From: Kingella oralis
GTDB lineage: Bacteria > Pseudomonadota > Gammaproteobacteria > Burkholderiales > Neisseriaceae
Assembly: GCA_905373195.1 (NCBI GenBank)
Contig: CAJPSG010000041.1
Location: 1-7,696 of the forward strand
Length of the DNA stretch: 7,696 nt
Reading direction: 5' to 3'
Part shown: piece after piece, positions 1-6,559 of the stretch
Layout: each line of letters begins with the position of its first letter
Numbering within the stretch: position 1 is the stretch's first letter
The notes under the pieces: generated by a model
The model's database searches: none
What the model was told of the DNA's origin: nothing
What the model saw: only the letters and a program-made list of their open reading frames with translations
Made by a program: the position numbers and the translations under genes

Positions 1-904
1 GTTTTTGTGGGGCGGCTTCGGTGCGTTGGGGTTCGGCGCGTTGGGGCTGCTCGGGGCGGAGGTTTAAGTCTTCGCGGGTGAGGGTGGATTTGGGGATTTT
101 GTTGTTGGCGGCTTGGGCGCGTTTGCGGGCTTCTTGGGTGCGCTGTTCGGCTTCGGCTTTTCGTTGCGCGTTTTGCTTGGCAACGATGTTGGCGATGACT
201 TGGTTAAGCTGGCGTTCGTTGGCTTGCAGTTGGGCAAGTTTCTGGCGGCGGGCGGTGATGTCTTTGCTTAATTGGTTGCTGTTGGCTTGGGCTTGGCTTT
301 GGGTTTGCCCGAGTTTTTTGAGTTTTTGCCGTTGCTGGGCGGCGAGTTGTTCTATGCGTTTGAGCTCGGTGTTGATGGCTTGCTCTTGGGTGTTGAGCTC
401 GGTTTGCTGTTGCACCAGTTTGTCAATCAGGGCTTTGTTGGCTTGGTTGATGTGGCGGGTGTAGGTGAGAAAGCGGCTTTTTTGGTTGGCATCGCTGCTT
501 TTGAGCAGCAGGGCTACGGCGGCGGGCTGGGGGTTTTTGTAGTTGTTGGCAAGCAGTTGGGCAACTTGGGCTTTGGTGTTGCTGATGTTGGTTTGCAGCT
601 GGGATAGGGTGGCTTGTAGGGCAGTGAGTTTTTGCCATTCGGCTTGCTCGCGCTGGGTAAGCTCGTTGAGCTCGCGGCGGGCTTTGGTGATGGCGATTTG
701 GGTTTCGCGCAAGATTTGCGCGGCGCGGCGTTGCGCGGCTTGCTTGGCTTCTAGGTCTTTTTGCGTGGCGGCGATGGCATCGCGCACGGTGTCAAGCTGG
801 GCATTGGCAGGAGTTGTATTGGCTGCGGGGGCTTCGTTAGCGGCGGGGGCGAGTTGCGGGGCGAGTAGGGCGAGGGTAATCAACAGGGCGGCGGGGGTTT
901 TCAT
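1..904 (-). CDS. envC: EnvC-like murein hydrolase activator, N-terminal part (gene continues past left edge)
   Basis: The minus strand reads 301 codons without a stop from ATG at 904-902 to the window edge. Residues 1-21 form a signal peptide (MKT, a hydrophobic run, then LAPA before Ala22), so the product should be periplasmic. From about residue 36 to 270 the protein is a Gln/Ala/Lys/Glu-rich coiled coil. Two stretches resemble E. coli EnvC from memory: RFLTYTRHINQANKALIDKL (about 144-163) and LQANERQLNQVIA (about 226-238). A Pro/Gln/Glu-rich linker (about 270-301) follows, and the expected C-terminal LytM/M23-like domain lies outside the window. EnvC proteins activate periplasmic amidases that split septal peptidoglycan during daughter-cell separation; their LytM domain is usually catalytically degenerate. 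No clear ribosome binding site precedes the ATG, but a TATAAT box lies about 32 bases upstream. A different coiled-coil M23-family protein is possible because the diagnostic domain is missing. Confidence 0.82.
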   Translation of the reverse strand, partial: MKTPAALLITLALLAPQLAPAANEAPAANTTPANAQLDTVRDAIAATQKDLEAKQAAQRRAAQILRETQIAITKARRELNELTQREQAEWQKLTALQATLSQLQTNISNTKAQVAQLLANNYKNPQPAAVALLLKSSDANQKSRFLTYTRHINQANKALIDKLVQQQTELNTQEQAINTELKRIEQLAAQQRQKLKKLGQTQSQAQANSNQLSKDITARRQKLAQLQANERQLNQVIANIVAKQNAQRKAEAEQRTQEARKRAQAANNKIPKSTLTREDLNLRPEQPQRAEPQRTEAAPQK

Positions 905-935
905 GGGGCGTGTGTTAAGCGTTTGAAAATGGGGG

Positions 936-941
936 ATTATA
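936..941 (-). promoter_or_regulatory. Probable -10 box of the envC-like gene
   Basis: A perfect TATAAT reads on the minus strand, 32 bases before the start codon, predicting a leader of roughly 25 nt. No good TTGACA-like hexamer lies 16-18 bases upstream. That upstream interval is largely occupied by the DUS at 948-959, so a DUS fills the spacer of this putative promoter. The call rests on the -10 match and its position. Confidence 0.5.
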
Positions 942-947
942 GTGAGT

Positions 948-959
948 TTCAGGCTGCCT
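948..959 (-). repeat. DNA uptake sequence (exact)
   Basis: AGGCAGCCTGAA on the minus strand, just upstream of the envC-like -10 box. DUS motifs are bound by the minor pilin ComP and bias natural transformation toward DNA from related strains. This 12-mer is the Kingella-type dialect. Confidence 0.9.
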
Positions 960-976
960 TGATAGCGTGGAAGGGG

Positions 977-1017
977 TTTCAGGCTGCCTTTGGGGCGTGG
1001 CAATAGGCAGCCTGAAA
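977..1017. repeat. Inverted pair of DUS forming a hairpin
   Basis: TTTCAGGCTGCCT at 977-989 and AGGCAGCCTGAAA at 1005-1017 are perfect complements (13-bp stem, 15-nt loop). Paired DUS often act as intrinsic terminators in Neisseriaceae. This one lies upstream of both flanking divergent genes and has no strong T tract, so it follows no gene in this window. It may block stray transcription or simply be a DUS site. Confidence 0.75.
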
Positions 1018-1185
1018 AGCCGTATCAGTCTGCAAGAATGCCAGCGGCTTGCCTACCACGATACTCGCAGCTTCGTTATCCCAAACGGCGCAGCCTAGCG
1101 GCTCAAATAACATGGCTTGCCCGCCCGAATGCAGTGGGCATGATTTGCCGCCCCGCTTATCCGCCTGCAATAGGCAGCCTGAAAA
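1000..1185. repeat. 19-bp direct repeat carrying DUS, period 167 bp
   Basis: GCAATAGGCAGCCTGAAAA occurs at 1000-1018 and identically at 1167-1185. The match extends seven bases beyond the 12-mer DUS (five on the 5' side, two on the 3' side). The 148 bases between the copies resemble no gene I know. This could be a dispersed intergenic element bounded by DUS, or chance similarity around two DUS sites. Confidence 0.6.
1172..1183 (+). repeat. DNA uptake sequence (exact)
   Basis: AGGCAGCCTGAA on the plus strand, unpaired, and part of the right copy of the 19-bp direct repeat. Confidence 0.9.
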
Positions 1186-1337
1186 TGGTGTGAACCTGAT
1201 TTAAATGATTACAGCGTTGGTTTGTGTGCTTGACGAAATGGTTTATTGCCCAATCGCTGATTAAAACAAAGCCCATTGTGCTTGGCAACGCCGCAACGCT
1301 TCGCATACCGCGCCAACATCAATCCCCCCGTTTCCCG

Positions 1338-1343
1338 TATAAT
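1338..1343 (+). promoter_or_regulatory. Probable -10 box of prfA
   Basis: A perfect TATAAT lies 63 bases upstream of the prfA ATG, predicting a transcript start near 1350 and a leader of about 55-60 nt. No convincing -35 hexamer is seen 16-18 bases upstream, nor a TG extension. Confidence 0.5.
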
Positions 1344-1362
1344 TCGCCCTTTTTTCAACCCC

Positions 1363-1379
1363 TTTCAGGCAGCCTGAAA
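1363..1379 (+). repeat. Palindromic DUS in the prfA leader
   Basis: The DUS AGGCAGCCTGAA (1367-1378) is preceded by TTTC, making TTTCAGGC-A-GCCTGAAA, a perfect 8-bp palindrome around a single central base. It lies between the putative -10 box and the start codon, so it would be transcribed in the prfA 5' leader. Confidence 0.85.
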
Positions 1380-1406
1380 ACCATTTTCATCCATTTTTCC
1401 GCCATT

Positions 1407-2483
1407 ATGAAACCCTCCATTCAAGCCAAACTGCAAAACCTTGCCCACCGCCTAGAAGAAGTAACCGCCCTGCTCGGCTCGCCCGAAGCCACCGCCGATA
1501 TGGACAACTACCGCCGTCTCAACCAAGAACACGCCGAGCTCACCCCCATCGTAGACACCTACCACGCCTACACCCAAGCGCAAAGCGACTTAACCGACGC
1601 ACAAGAAATGCTGTCCGACCCCGAAATGAAAGACTTTGCCTTTGAGGAAATAGAAGCCGCCAAAGCCAAAATTGACGCGCTGGATTTGGAACTACAAAAA
1701 CTGCTGCTACCCAAAGATGCCGACGACGACAAAAACATCTTTATAGAAATCCGCGCAGGCACAGGCGGCGACGAAGCCGCCCTGTTTGCAGGCGACTTGC
1801 TGCGCATGTACACCCGCTACGCCGAGCGCAACCGCTGGCAAACCGAAATCGTCTCCGCCAGCGAAAGCGACCTAGGTGGCTACAAAGAAGTCATCGTCCG
1901 CCTAATCGGCTTGGGCGCATACAGCAAGCTCAAATTTGAAAGCGGCGGCCACCGCGTGCAGCGCGTGCCCGCCACCGAAAGCCAAGGGCGCATCCACACT
2001 TCCGCCTGCACCGTCGCCGTGATGCCTGAAGCCGATGAACTCGCCAAAATAGAATTAAACGACAAAGACTTACGCATAGACACCTTCCGCGCATCAGGCG
2101 CAGGCGGGCAACACATCAACAAAACCGATTCCGCCGTGCGCATCACCCACCTGCCCACAGGACTGGTCGTAGAATGCCAAGACGGGCGCAGCCAACACAC
2201 CAATAAAGAAAAAGCCCTCAAAGTGCTCGCCGCGCGGCTCAACGACATACAAAAACGCGAAGCCCACGCCAAAGAAGCCGCCGAACGCAAATCCCTTATC
2301 GGCAGCGGCGATAGAAGCGAGCGCATTCGCACCTACAACTACCCACAAGGCCGCGTAACCGACCACCGCATCAACCTCACCCTGCACAAGCTAGATTTTG
2401 TGATGGACGGCGATATGGACGAAATCACCAGCGCATTGATTGCCGAGCATCAAGCGGAATTGTTGGCGGCGATGGGGGATTGA
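1407..2483 (+). CDS. prfA: Peptide chain release factor 1 (RF1)
   Basis: This 358-residue protein closely resembles E. coli RF1 (360 residues) from its first residues, [14 protein letters not shown]1 reads UAA and UAG stop codons in the ribosomal A site and triggers hydrolysis of peptidyl-tRNA. The stop-recognition tripeptide PAT is at 188-190 within [18 protein letters not shown], and the catalytic GGQ loop is at 233-235 within [21 protein letters not shown] distinguishes RF1 from RF2, which has SPF. The reading frame extends upstream to 1224, but homology, the position of TATAAT at 1338, and family length all favour ATG 1407. No clear Shine-Dalgarno precedes this start. The usual partner prmC, which methylates the GGQ glutamine and follows prfA in E. 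coli, is not adjacent; a DUS terminator begins 11 bases after the stop. Confidence 0.98.
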   Translation: MKPSIQAKLQNLAHRLEEVTALLGSPEATADMDNYRRLNQEHAELTPIVDTYHAYTQAQSDLTDAQEMLSDPEMKDFAFEEIEAAKAKIDALDLELQKLLLPKDADDDKNIFIEIRAGTGGDEAALFAGDLLRMYTRYAERNRWQTEIVSASESDLGGYKEVIVRLIGLGAYSKLKFESGGHRVQRVPATESQGRIHTSACTVAVMPEADELAKIELNDKDLRIDTFRASGAGGQHINKTDSAVRITHLPTGLVVECQDGRSQHTNKEKALKVLAARLNDIQKREAHAKEAAERKSLIGSGDRSERIRTYNYPQGRVTDHRINLTLHKLDFVMDGDMDEITSALIAEHQAELLAAMGD

Positions 2484-2493
2484 TGGCAGAGCG

Positions 2494-2538
2494 AAAGGCA
2501 GCCTGAAACCAGCAAATTCCGTTTTCAGGCTGCCTTTT
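2494..2538 (+). terminator. DUS-pair intrinsic terminator after prfA
   Basis: AAAGGCAGCCTGAAA (2494-2508) and TTTCAGGCTGCCTTT (2523-2537) are perfect complements: 15-bp stem, 14-nt loop, with a run of T at 2535-2538. Both arms contain an exact DUS (2496-2507 plus, 2524-2535 minus). It starts 11 bases after the prfA stop and ends one base before the Shine-Dalgarno of the next gene. Confidence 0.85.
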
Positions 2539-2544
2539 AAGGAG
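2539..2544 (+). promoter_or_regulatory. Shine-Dalgarno that sets the start of the hypothetical gene
   Basis: AAGGAG lies six bases before ATG 2551 and begins two bases after the terminator stem. It is the best plus-strand ribosome binding site in the window and decides between ATG 2545 and ATG 2551. Confidence 0.8.
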
Positions 2545-2550
2545 ATGAAA

Positions 2551-3225
2551 ATGTTTCAATTCTTAATTCAACAATCTGCACTACAAGCCTTGCAAATGAT
2601 GCTAGGGCAATCGGTCAGCAAGATTTACATTGATTGCCATGACGCAGAATGGGCTGCCGAATGCCAACGTCGTTATCCCAAGCCCATCCAATATCCGCAC
2701 GATGAAAGTTTGCATGATAAGGACGATAACTTTGCAGTGGCAGACCCGCATTGGTGCTTTCCTTGCACAGAAAAACAGTTGCATATTATGACCGATTGGG
2801 GCGATGTAGAAGAGTTGGACGACTGGCCAGATTTTTATACATTTGAATGCAACTGGCAGCATACTTCTACGCCTGAATGGCAAGTTTTGTGTATTCAATT
2901 TGCTGCCGAGTATGCGCTGGATTGCATTGAGCGGATTGAAATTTATGCTTATCAAATGGGCATTGACGATGCGCTTTTTGTTTCCGACCGCGCCATTAAA
3001 TTGATTGCGAAAAACGGATTATCTATTTTGCTGGCAACCTGTTCCAATATTACAGGTTACAGCAAAATCATCATGCAGCCTGAAAGGCAAGCCTATTATT
3101 TGCAAAGCATAAGTGGCTTTAAACGCGTTGTCATCACACCGCAAGGCATAGAAACGCTGCCGCAGCCCTCGTTGGAAGAACATGATTATCAACGCGAATG
3201 TGATTGTTATTACAGAAAATATTAG
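2551..3225 (+). CDS. Hypothetical cysteine-rich protein, 224 residues
   Basis: I do not recognise this family. Start ATG 2551 is chosen because AAGGAG at 2539-2544 sits six bases upstream; an in-frame ATG at 2545 is too close to it. The product has no signal peptide or membrane segment and is probably cytoplasmic. It is acidic in the first half (DESLHDKDDN at 51-60, DWGDVEELDDWPD at 82-94) and has ten cysteines, including WCFPC (CxxC at 69-72) and CDC near the C terminus (217-219). The gene is AT-richer than prfA: bases 2581-2640 hold 26/60 G+C against 34/60 at 1861-1920. It is bracketed by DUS hairpins, carries a near-DUS inside (3073-3084), and its TAG stop overlaps an exact DUS. No promoter is visible in the short gap before it. 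Size and acidity recall immunity-type proteins, but no toxin gene is nearby, so no function is assigned. Confidence 0.75.
   Translation: MFQFLIQQSALQALQMMLGQSVSKIYIDCHDAEWAAECQRRYPKPIQYPHDESLHDKDDNFAVADPHWCFPCTEKQLHIMTDWGDVEELDDWPDFYTFECNWQHTSTPEWQVLCIQFAAEYALDCIERIEIYAYQMGIDDALFVSDRAIKLIAKNGLSILLATCSNITGYSKIIMQPERQAYYLQSISGFKRVVITPQGIETLPQPSLEEHDYQRECDCYYRKY
3073..3084 (+). repeat. Near-match DUS inside the hypothetical gene
   Basis: ATGCAGCCTGAA differs from the DUS only at the second base (11/12). It encodes the MQPE of MQPER near residues 175-178. Confidence 0.6.
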
Positions 3226-3235
3226 GCAGCCTGAA
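3224..3235 (+). repeat. DUS overlapping the stop codon of the hypothetical gene
   Basis: Exact AGGCAGCCTGAA whose first two bases are the A and G of the TAG stop codon (3223-3225). Confidence 0.9.
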
Positions 3236-3274
3236 ACCTGCTGCAAATTCAATTTGCCCAATATCAATCCCTAA

Positions 3275-3316
3275 AAGGCAGCCTGAAAAACCCCAACCCC
3301 ATTTTCAGGCTGCCTT
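3275..3316. terminator. DUS-pair terminator between convergent genes
   Basis: AAGGCAGCCTGAAAA (3275-3289) and TTTTCAGGCTGCCTT (3302-3316) pair perfectly over 15 bp with a 12-nt loop. It contains exact DUS at 3276-3287 (plus) and 3304-3315 (minus). It lies between the end of the hypothetical gene and the end of the aldo/keto reductase gene, where one hairpin can serve both strands. U runs are short: TT on the plus strand, and TT followed by TAG on the minus strand. Confidence 0.8.
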
Positions 3317-3322
3317 CTTGCG

Positions 3323-4243
3323 CTATTTCACCTCATCCCGCCGATTAAAACACCGCGCCGTATAAGTCCCATCCAAATGTTTTTTGCCGCCGTAAATGGG
3401 AAAGGTGGCAACTTCGCCGTAATGTTCAATGGCGGGCAGCGCATCCAACGCCGCCATATCCGCCGCGCTAATCTCAAAATCCACGGCTGCGTTTTCGCGC
3501 ATTTTGGCGAGGTGGGCGGTTTTGGGCAGGGCAATTAAGCCGTGCTGCAAGCAATAGCGGATGCACAGTTGCGCGATGGATACGCCGTAATGCGCAGCCA
3601 TATCGGCAAGCGCGGGGTTGCGTAGTATCACACCGTGCCCCAGTGGAGAGTAGGCTTCTACGGCAATGAGATGGGCGCGGCAAAAATCAATCAACGCAAA
3701 CGGCATATTGCTGATGTGCGCCAAAATCTGATTCACCATAGGCTGCACTTCGGCGTGGTCTAGCAAATTTTGCAAATCCACTTCTTCAAAATTAGACACG
3801 CCAATCGCGCGGATTTTGCCTGCGTGATACAGCTCTTCTATCGCCCGCCACGCGGCTAAATTACCTTCAAAATAATGATTGCTTTCACGAAAATCCGTCC
3901 ATGGCTGCGGCGCGTGAATCAGCATCAAATCTATGTAATCCACGTTTAAATCAACAAACGATTGTGCCAGCGCAGCTTGGGCATCGGCGTAATTTTTGTG
4001 TTGCGCCAATAGCTTGCTGGTTAGAAAAATCTCTTCTCGCGCGATGCCGCTGGCGCGAATGCCTGCGCCCACGCCTTGCTCGTTGCCGTAATCTTGCGCG
4101 GTGTCTAGATGGCGATAGCCCGCGGCTAAGGCAGCCTGAACGGCTTGGCTGGCATCGGCGTTGTCAATCATCCATGTGCCAAGGCCCAGTTGCGGAATGG
4201 TTGTGCCGTTGGCAAGAGTTAAGGTTTGCGTGAGTGCGCTCAT
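3323..4243 (-). CDS. Aldo/keto reductase
   Basis: A 306-residue protein of the NADPH-dependent aldo/keto reductase superfamily, which reduces aldehydes and ketones in a cytoplasmic TIM barrel. The catalytic tetrad is visible: Asp47 (GYRHLDTA), Tyr52 (DYGNE), Lys77 (LTSKL) and His110 (LMLIHAP). Family motifs AIGVSNF (146-152), a late NQILAHI and ALPKTAHLAKMRENA (238-252, the NADP-binding region) follow in order. It most resembles the 2,5-diketo-D-gluconate reductase/YafB-type group, but the substrate cannot be told from sequence. The C-terminal end (GGKKHLDGTYTARCFNRRDEVK) is not a segment I recognise. Start: AAGGAG on the minus strand at 4255-4250, six bases before ATG. It lies downstream of rpoD on the same strand, but the rpoD terminator intervenes, so it likely has its own promoter. 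An exact DUS sits inside the gene at 4129-4140. Confidence 0.95.
   Translation of the reverse strand: MSALTQTLTLANGTTIPQLGLGTWMIDNADASQAVQAALAAGYRHLDTAQDYGNEQGVGAGIRASGIAREEIFLTSKLLAQHKNYADAQAALAQSFVDLNVDYIDLMLIHAPQPWTDFRESNHYFEGNLAAWRAIEELYHAGKIRAIGVSNFEEVDLQNLLDHAEVQPMVNQILAHISNMPFALIDFCRAHLIAVEAYSPLGHGVILRNPALADMAAHYGVSIAQLCIRYCLQHGLIALPKTAHLAKMRENAAVDFEISAADMAALDALPAIEHYGEVATFPIYGGKKHLDGTYTARCFNRRDEVK
4129..4140 (+). repeat. Exact DUS inside the aldo/keto reductase gene
   Basis: AGGCAGCCTGAA on the plus strand. On the coding strand it is read within the codons for VQAAL (residues 35-39). It is the only exact DUS lying inside a coding region in this window. Confidence 0.85.
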
Positions 4244-4270
4244 GTTTTGCTCCTTCGGTGAAACAGAAAA

Positions 4271-4306
4271 ACAAAAAACCTGTATCCAATATTATGGATA
4301 CAGGTT
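4271..4306 (-). terminator. Intrinsic terminator of rpoD
   Basis: AACCTGTATCCA (4277-4288) and TGGATACAGGTT (4295-4306) form a perfect 12-bp stem with a 6-nt loop. Read on the minus strand, the hairpin is followed by a T-rich run (the plus strand reads ACAAAAAA at 4271-4278). It begins 24 bases after the rpoD stop. Unlike the hairpins near prfA, it contains no DUS. Parts of it could also overlap the promoter of the downstream reductase (CATAAT at 4296-4291 on the minus strand), but no good -35 supports this. Confidence 0.88.
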
Positions 4307-4330
4307 CTTATAATCTGCAACCCAGCGCGA

Positions 4331-6301
4331 TTATTTCCCTTCTTCGCTATCCAAAAAACTTTTCAGCTTATCGGAGCGCGTGGGGTGGCGCAGCTTGCGC
4401 AATGCTTTGGCTTCAATTTGGCGAATGCGCTCGCGCGTAACGTCAAACTGTTTGCCCACTTCTTCTAGCGTGTGGTCGGTGTTCATATCAATGCCAAAGC
4501 GCATCCGCAACACTTTTGCCTCGCGCGGGGTAAGGCTTTCCAACACATCGGCGGTTACTTCGCGCAGGCTGGAATACATCGCCGCTTCGGCGGGCGCAAC
4601 GTTGTTCACGTCTTCAATAAAGTCGCCCAAGTGGCTGTCGTCGTCATCGCCAATGGGGGATTCCATAGAAATCGGCTCTTTGGCGATTTTCATGATTTTG
4701 CGGATTTTGTCTTCGGGCATTTCCATCAATTCCGCCAGTTTGGCTGAATCGGGGTCTTCGCCTGTTTCTTGCAAATATTGGCGCGAAATACGGTTCATTT
4801 TGTTAATGGTTTCAATCATGTGCACGGGGATGCGGATGGTGCGCGCTTGGTCGGCGATGGAGCGCGTAATCGCTTGGCGAATCCACCATGTTGCATAGGT
4901 TGAAAATTTATAACCACGACGATATTCAAATTTATCCACCGCTTTCATCAAGCCAATATTACCTTCTTGAATCAAATCAAGAAATTGCAAGCCGCGATTG
5001 GTGTATTTTTTGGCGATGGAAATCACCAAACGCAAGTTTGCCTGAATCATTTTTTGTTTGGCGGCGGCGGTTTCTTTTTCGCTTTTCACCATGTTTTTGC
5101 TGATGTCTTTCAGCTCGGCGATGGATACGCGCGCGTGCTGTTCCAGCTCGGCCATTTCGGTTTGTTTTTCCAAAATGGCATAGCGAAAGCGGTCGAGCGT
5201 TTCGCTCCATGCGCGTTTTTTGGCGATTTCGTCTTCAATCCATTCCAAATTGGTGGCGTTGGGCAGGAAATTGGCGATGAAATAATCTCTGTCCATGTTA
5301 ACGCGGTCTAGGCAGATGTCGCGGATTTCGCGTTCCAATTTACGGATTTTTTCTACGCGCGAACGCAGGCTGTCGCTCAATTTTTCAATTTGGCGGGTGG
5401 AAAAGCGCACTTCAAGCAATTTGTTGGCGATGTTGCCGCGGTGTTCCAAGTATTTCGCGCTGCTGCTGCCGCTTTTATCTAACGCACGAATCATCAGGTT
5501 GTAGCTTTTTTCAATTTGTTTGAAGTGATCTAAAACTTGGGCTTTGAGTTCTTCCAAGTTTTGGCTTTCCATCGCTGCGCTGTCGTTTTCGCCGTCGTCT
5601 TCATCATCGCTGTTTTCTTCGCTGTCGCTGTCATCAGATGAATCGTCGCTGGCGGCGGCTTGATGGCTGTTCAGGCTGCTTTCTAGATGCCCTAAGCCCA
5701 ATTCGTTTAGCAAGACTTCGTTGGGGTCAATAATGGCTTCCACCACTTCGTCCACTTTGATTTCGTCTTTTTTGATTTGGTTGATTAAATCTAAAATTTC
5801 GCCAATGGAACCTGGGCAGGCTGAAATGGCTTGAATCATGTTTTTCAAGGCATTTTCAATTTCTTTGGCGATTTTGATTTCGTCTTCGCGGGTGAGCAAA
5901 TCCACTTGCCCCATTTCGCGCATATACATACGCACGGGGTCGGTGGTGCGCCCAAATTCGGAATCGGCTTGCGAAAGCGCGGCTTCGGCTTCGGCAACGG
6001 CATCTTCGTCGGTGATGGCGGTGCTGTTGTCGTTCATCAGCAGGCTGTCGGCATCGGGGGCTTCTTCGGTTACTTGGATGCCCAAGCCTTGAATCATGTT
6101 GACGATGTTGTCAATCTGCTCGGCATCGGACATATCGTCGGGCAGGGCATCGTTGATTTCAGCGTAGGTGATGTAGCCGCGCTCTTTGCCTTGGATGATG
6201 AGGCGGCGCAGGCGTTCGCGCTGCTCTTCGGGGGTGAGCGGGCGGTTGTCGTTGTTTAGGGTTTCTTCGGTTTCTTGTTCGGGGATTTGTTTTTCAGACA
6301 T
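4331..6301 (-). CDS. rpoD: RNA polymerase primary sigma factor RpoD (sigma-70)
   Basis: A 656-residue primary sigma factor that directs core RNA polymerase to -10/-35 promoters of housekeeping genes. Region 1.1 is at about 30-90 ([19 protein letters not shown]), region 1.2 at about 119-150 ([20 protein letters not shown]), followed by a long non-conserved region with an acidic Ser/Asp/Glu stretch at 219-240. Region 2 (about 416-490) has the core-binding [17 protein letters not shown] and the -10-reading [20 protein letters not shown]. Region 3 follows, and region 4 holds the -35-reading helix-turn-helix [20 protein letters not shown] (611-630). The frame can be extended to a GTG at 6310, but ATG 6301 gives the MSxxQ N terminus I would expect for the family. 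Neither start has a clear Shine-Dalgarno. The N-terminal and linker sequence is of Neisseria/Kingella type. The gene has its own terminator; no dnaG or rpsU is adjacent, unlike E. coli. Confidence 0.98.
   Translation of the reverse strand: MSEKQIPEQETEETLNNDNRPLTPEEQRERLRRLIIQGKERGYITYAEINDALPDDMSDAEQIDNIVNMIQGLGIQVTEEAPDADSLLMNDNSTAITDEDAVAEAEAALSQADSEFGRTTDPVRMYMREMGQVDLLTREDEIKIAKEIENALKNMIQAISACPGSIGEILDLINQIKKDEIKVDEVVEAIIDPNEVLLNELGLGHLESSLNSHQAAASDDSSDDSDSEENSDDEDDGENDSAAMESQNLEELKAQVLDHFKQIEKSYNLMIRALDKSGSSSAKYLEHRGNIANKLLEVRFSTRQIEKLSDSLRSRVEKIRKLEREIRDICLDRVNMDRDYFIANFLPNATNLEWIEDEIAKKRAWSETLDRFRYAILEKQTEMAELEQHARVSIAELKDISKNMVKSEKETAAAKQKMIQANLRLVISIAKKYTNRGLQFLDLIQEGNIGLMKAVDKFEYRRGYKFSTYATWWIRQAITRSIADQARTIRIPVHMIETINKMNRISRQYLQETGEDPDSAKLAELMEMPEDKIRKIMKIAKEPISMESPIGDDDDSHLGDFIEDVNNVAPAEAAMYSSLREVTADVLESLTPREAKVLRMRFGIDMNTDHTLEEVGKQFDVTRERIRQIEAKALRKLRHPTRSDKLKSFLDSEEGK
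5670..5681 (-). repeat. Near-match DUS inside rpoD
   Basis: The minus strand reads AAGCAGCCTGAA, 11/12 to the DUS, within the codons for SSLN at the edge of the acidic linker (residues 208-211), a poorly conserved stretch. Confidence 0.5.
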
Positions 6302-6469
6302 AGGAAGCACTCGGTAGATAATGGTGATTGATCCGCGTATTTTTTAGGCTGTTCTGCTTTGATGTGGCGCAGAGATTGGGAACGGCTGGATGGTTTAACC
6401 TGCAATAGCACGCGATGGCTTTCAGGCGCAAAGTTTCTCGGATATGGTGGTTGGGGTTTGGAATTGCAA

Positions 6470-6504
6470 GGGCAGCCTGAAAAAGGATTGGGATTTCAGG
6501 CTGC
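6470..6504. repeat. Imperfect DUS inverted pair
   Basis: GGGCAGCCTGAA (6470-6481, 11/12) and TTCAGGCTGCGG (6495-6506, 10/12) face each other. The perfect stem is GCAGCCTGAAA/TTTCAGGCTGC (6472-6482 and 6494-6504, 11 bp, 11-nt loop). It lies downstream of the solute-binding protein gene, but no T tract follows on the minus strand. Confidence 0.65.
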
Positions 6505-6559
6505 GGTTATGGGGATGTTGCTGCGGCTTGTTGCTTTGGTGTAAACAAGCATGGCGTGT

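Larger units (their letters stand above)
905..1406. other. Divergent intergenic region between envC-like gene and prfA
   Basis: About 500 bases without a convincing gene. It contains five exact DUS copies (948-959, 978-989, 1005-1016, 1172-1183, 1367-1378), one DUS hairpin, a 19-bp direct repeat at 1000-1018 and 1167-1185, and a TATAAT box facing each flanking gene. The longest reading frame here (63 codons, minus strand, TTG start at 1170, end at 979) fits exactly between DUS copies, lacks a ribosome binding site and is not called as a gene. No tRNA-like or riboswitch-like fold was recognised. Confidence 0.7.

Noticed and set aside
21..926. Several plus-strand frames (21-464, 272-607, 543-926)
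   Set aside because: They are antisense to a continuous minus-strand frame with signal peptide and coiled coil. Their Trp/Cys/Leu- or Gly/Val-rich products are typical shadow translations.
979..1170. 63-codon minus-strand frame between DUS copies
   Set aside because: It begins with TTG, has no ribosome binding site, and its ends coincide with DUS sites whose translation (FQAA) gives it part of its sequence. It is treated as part of an intergenic repeat unit instead.
1230..1258. TTGACG as a -35 box for prfA
   Set aside because: No acceptable -10 hexamer lies 16-18 bases downstream, and the TATAAT at 1338 is too far away.
1224..1406. N-terminal extension of prfA by 61 codons
   Set aside because: The frame is open, but RF1 homology and length begin at ATG 1407, and the putative promoter at 1338 lies inside the extension.
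2440..2550. Upstream extension of the hypothetical gene overlapping prfA
   Set aside because: It would run through the prfA end and the DUS hairpin; a good AAGGAG six bases before ATG 2551 supports the shorter form.
2551..3225. Orphan protein as an immunity protein of a toxin system
   Set aside because: Only its size and acidity suggest it. There is no toxin, secretion or antitoxin gene in the window, and no motif supports it.
4380..6259. Plus-strand frames opposite rpoD
   Set aside because: They are shadows of a clearly homologous 656-residue sigma factor on the other strand.
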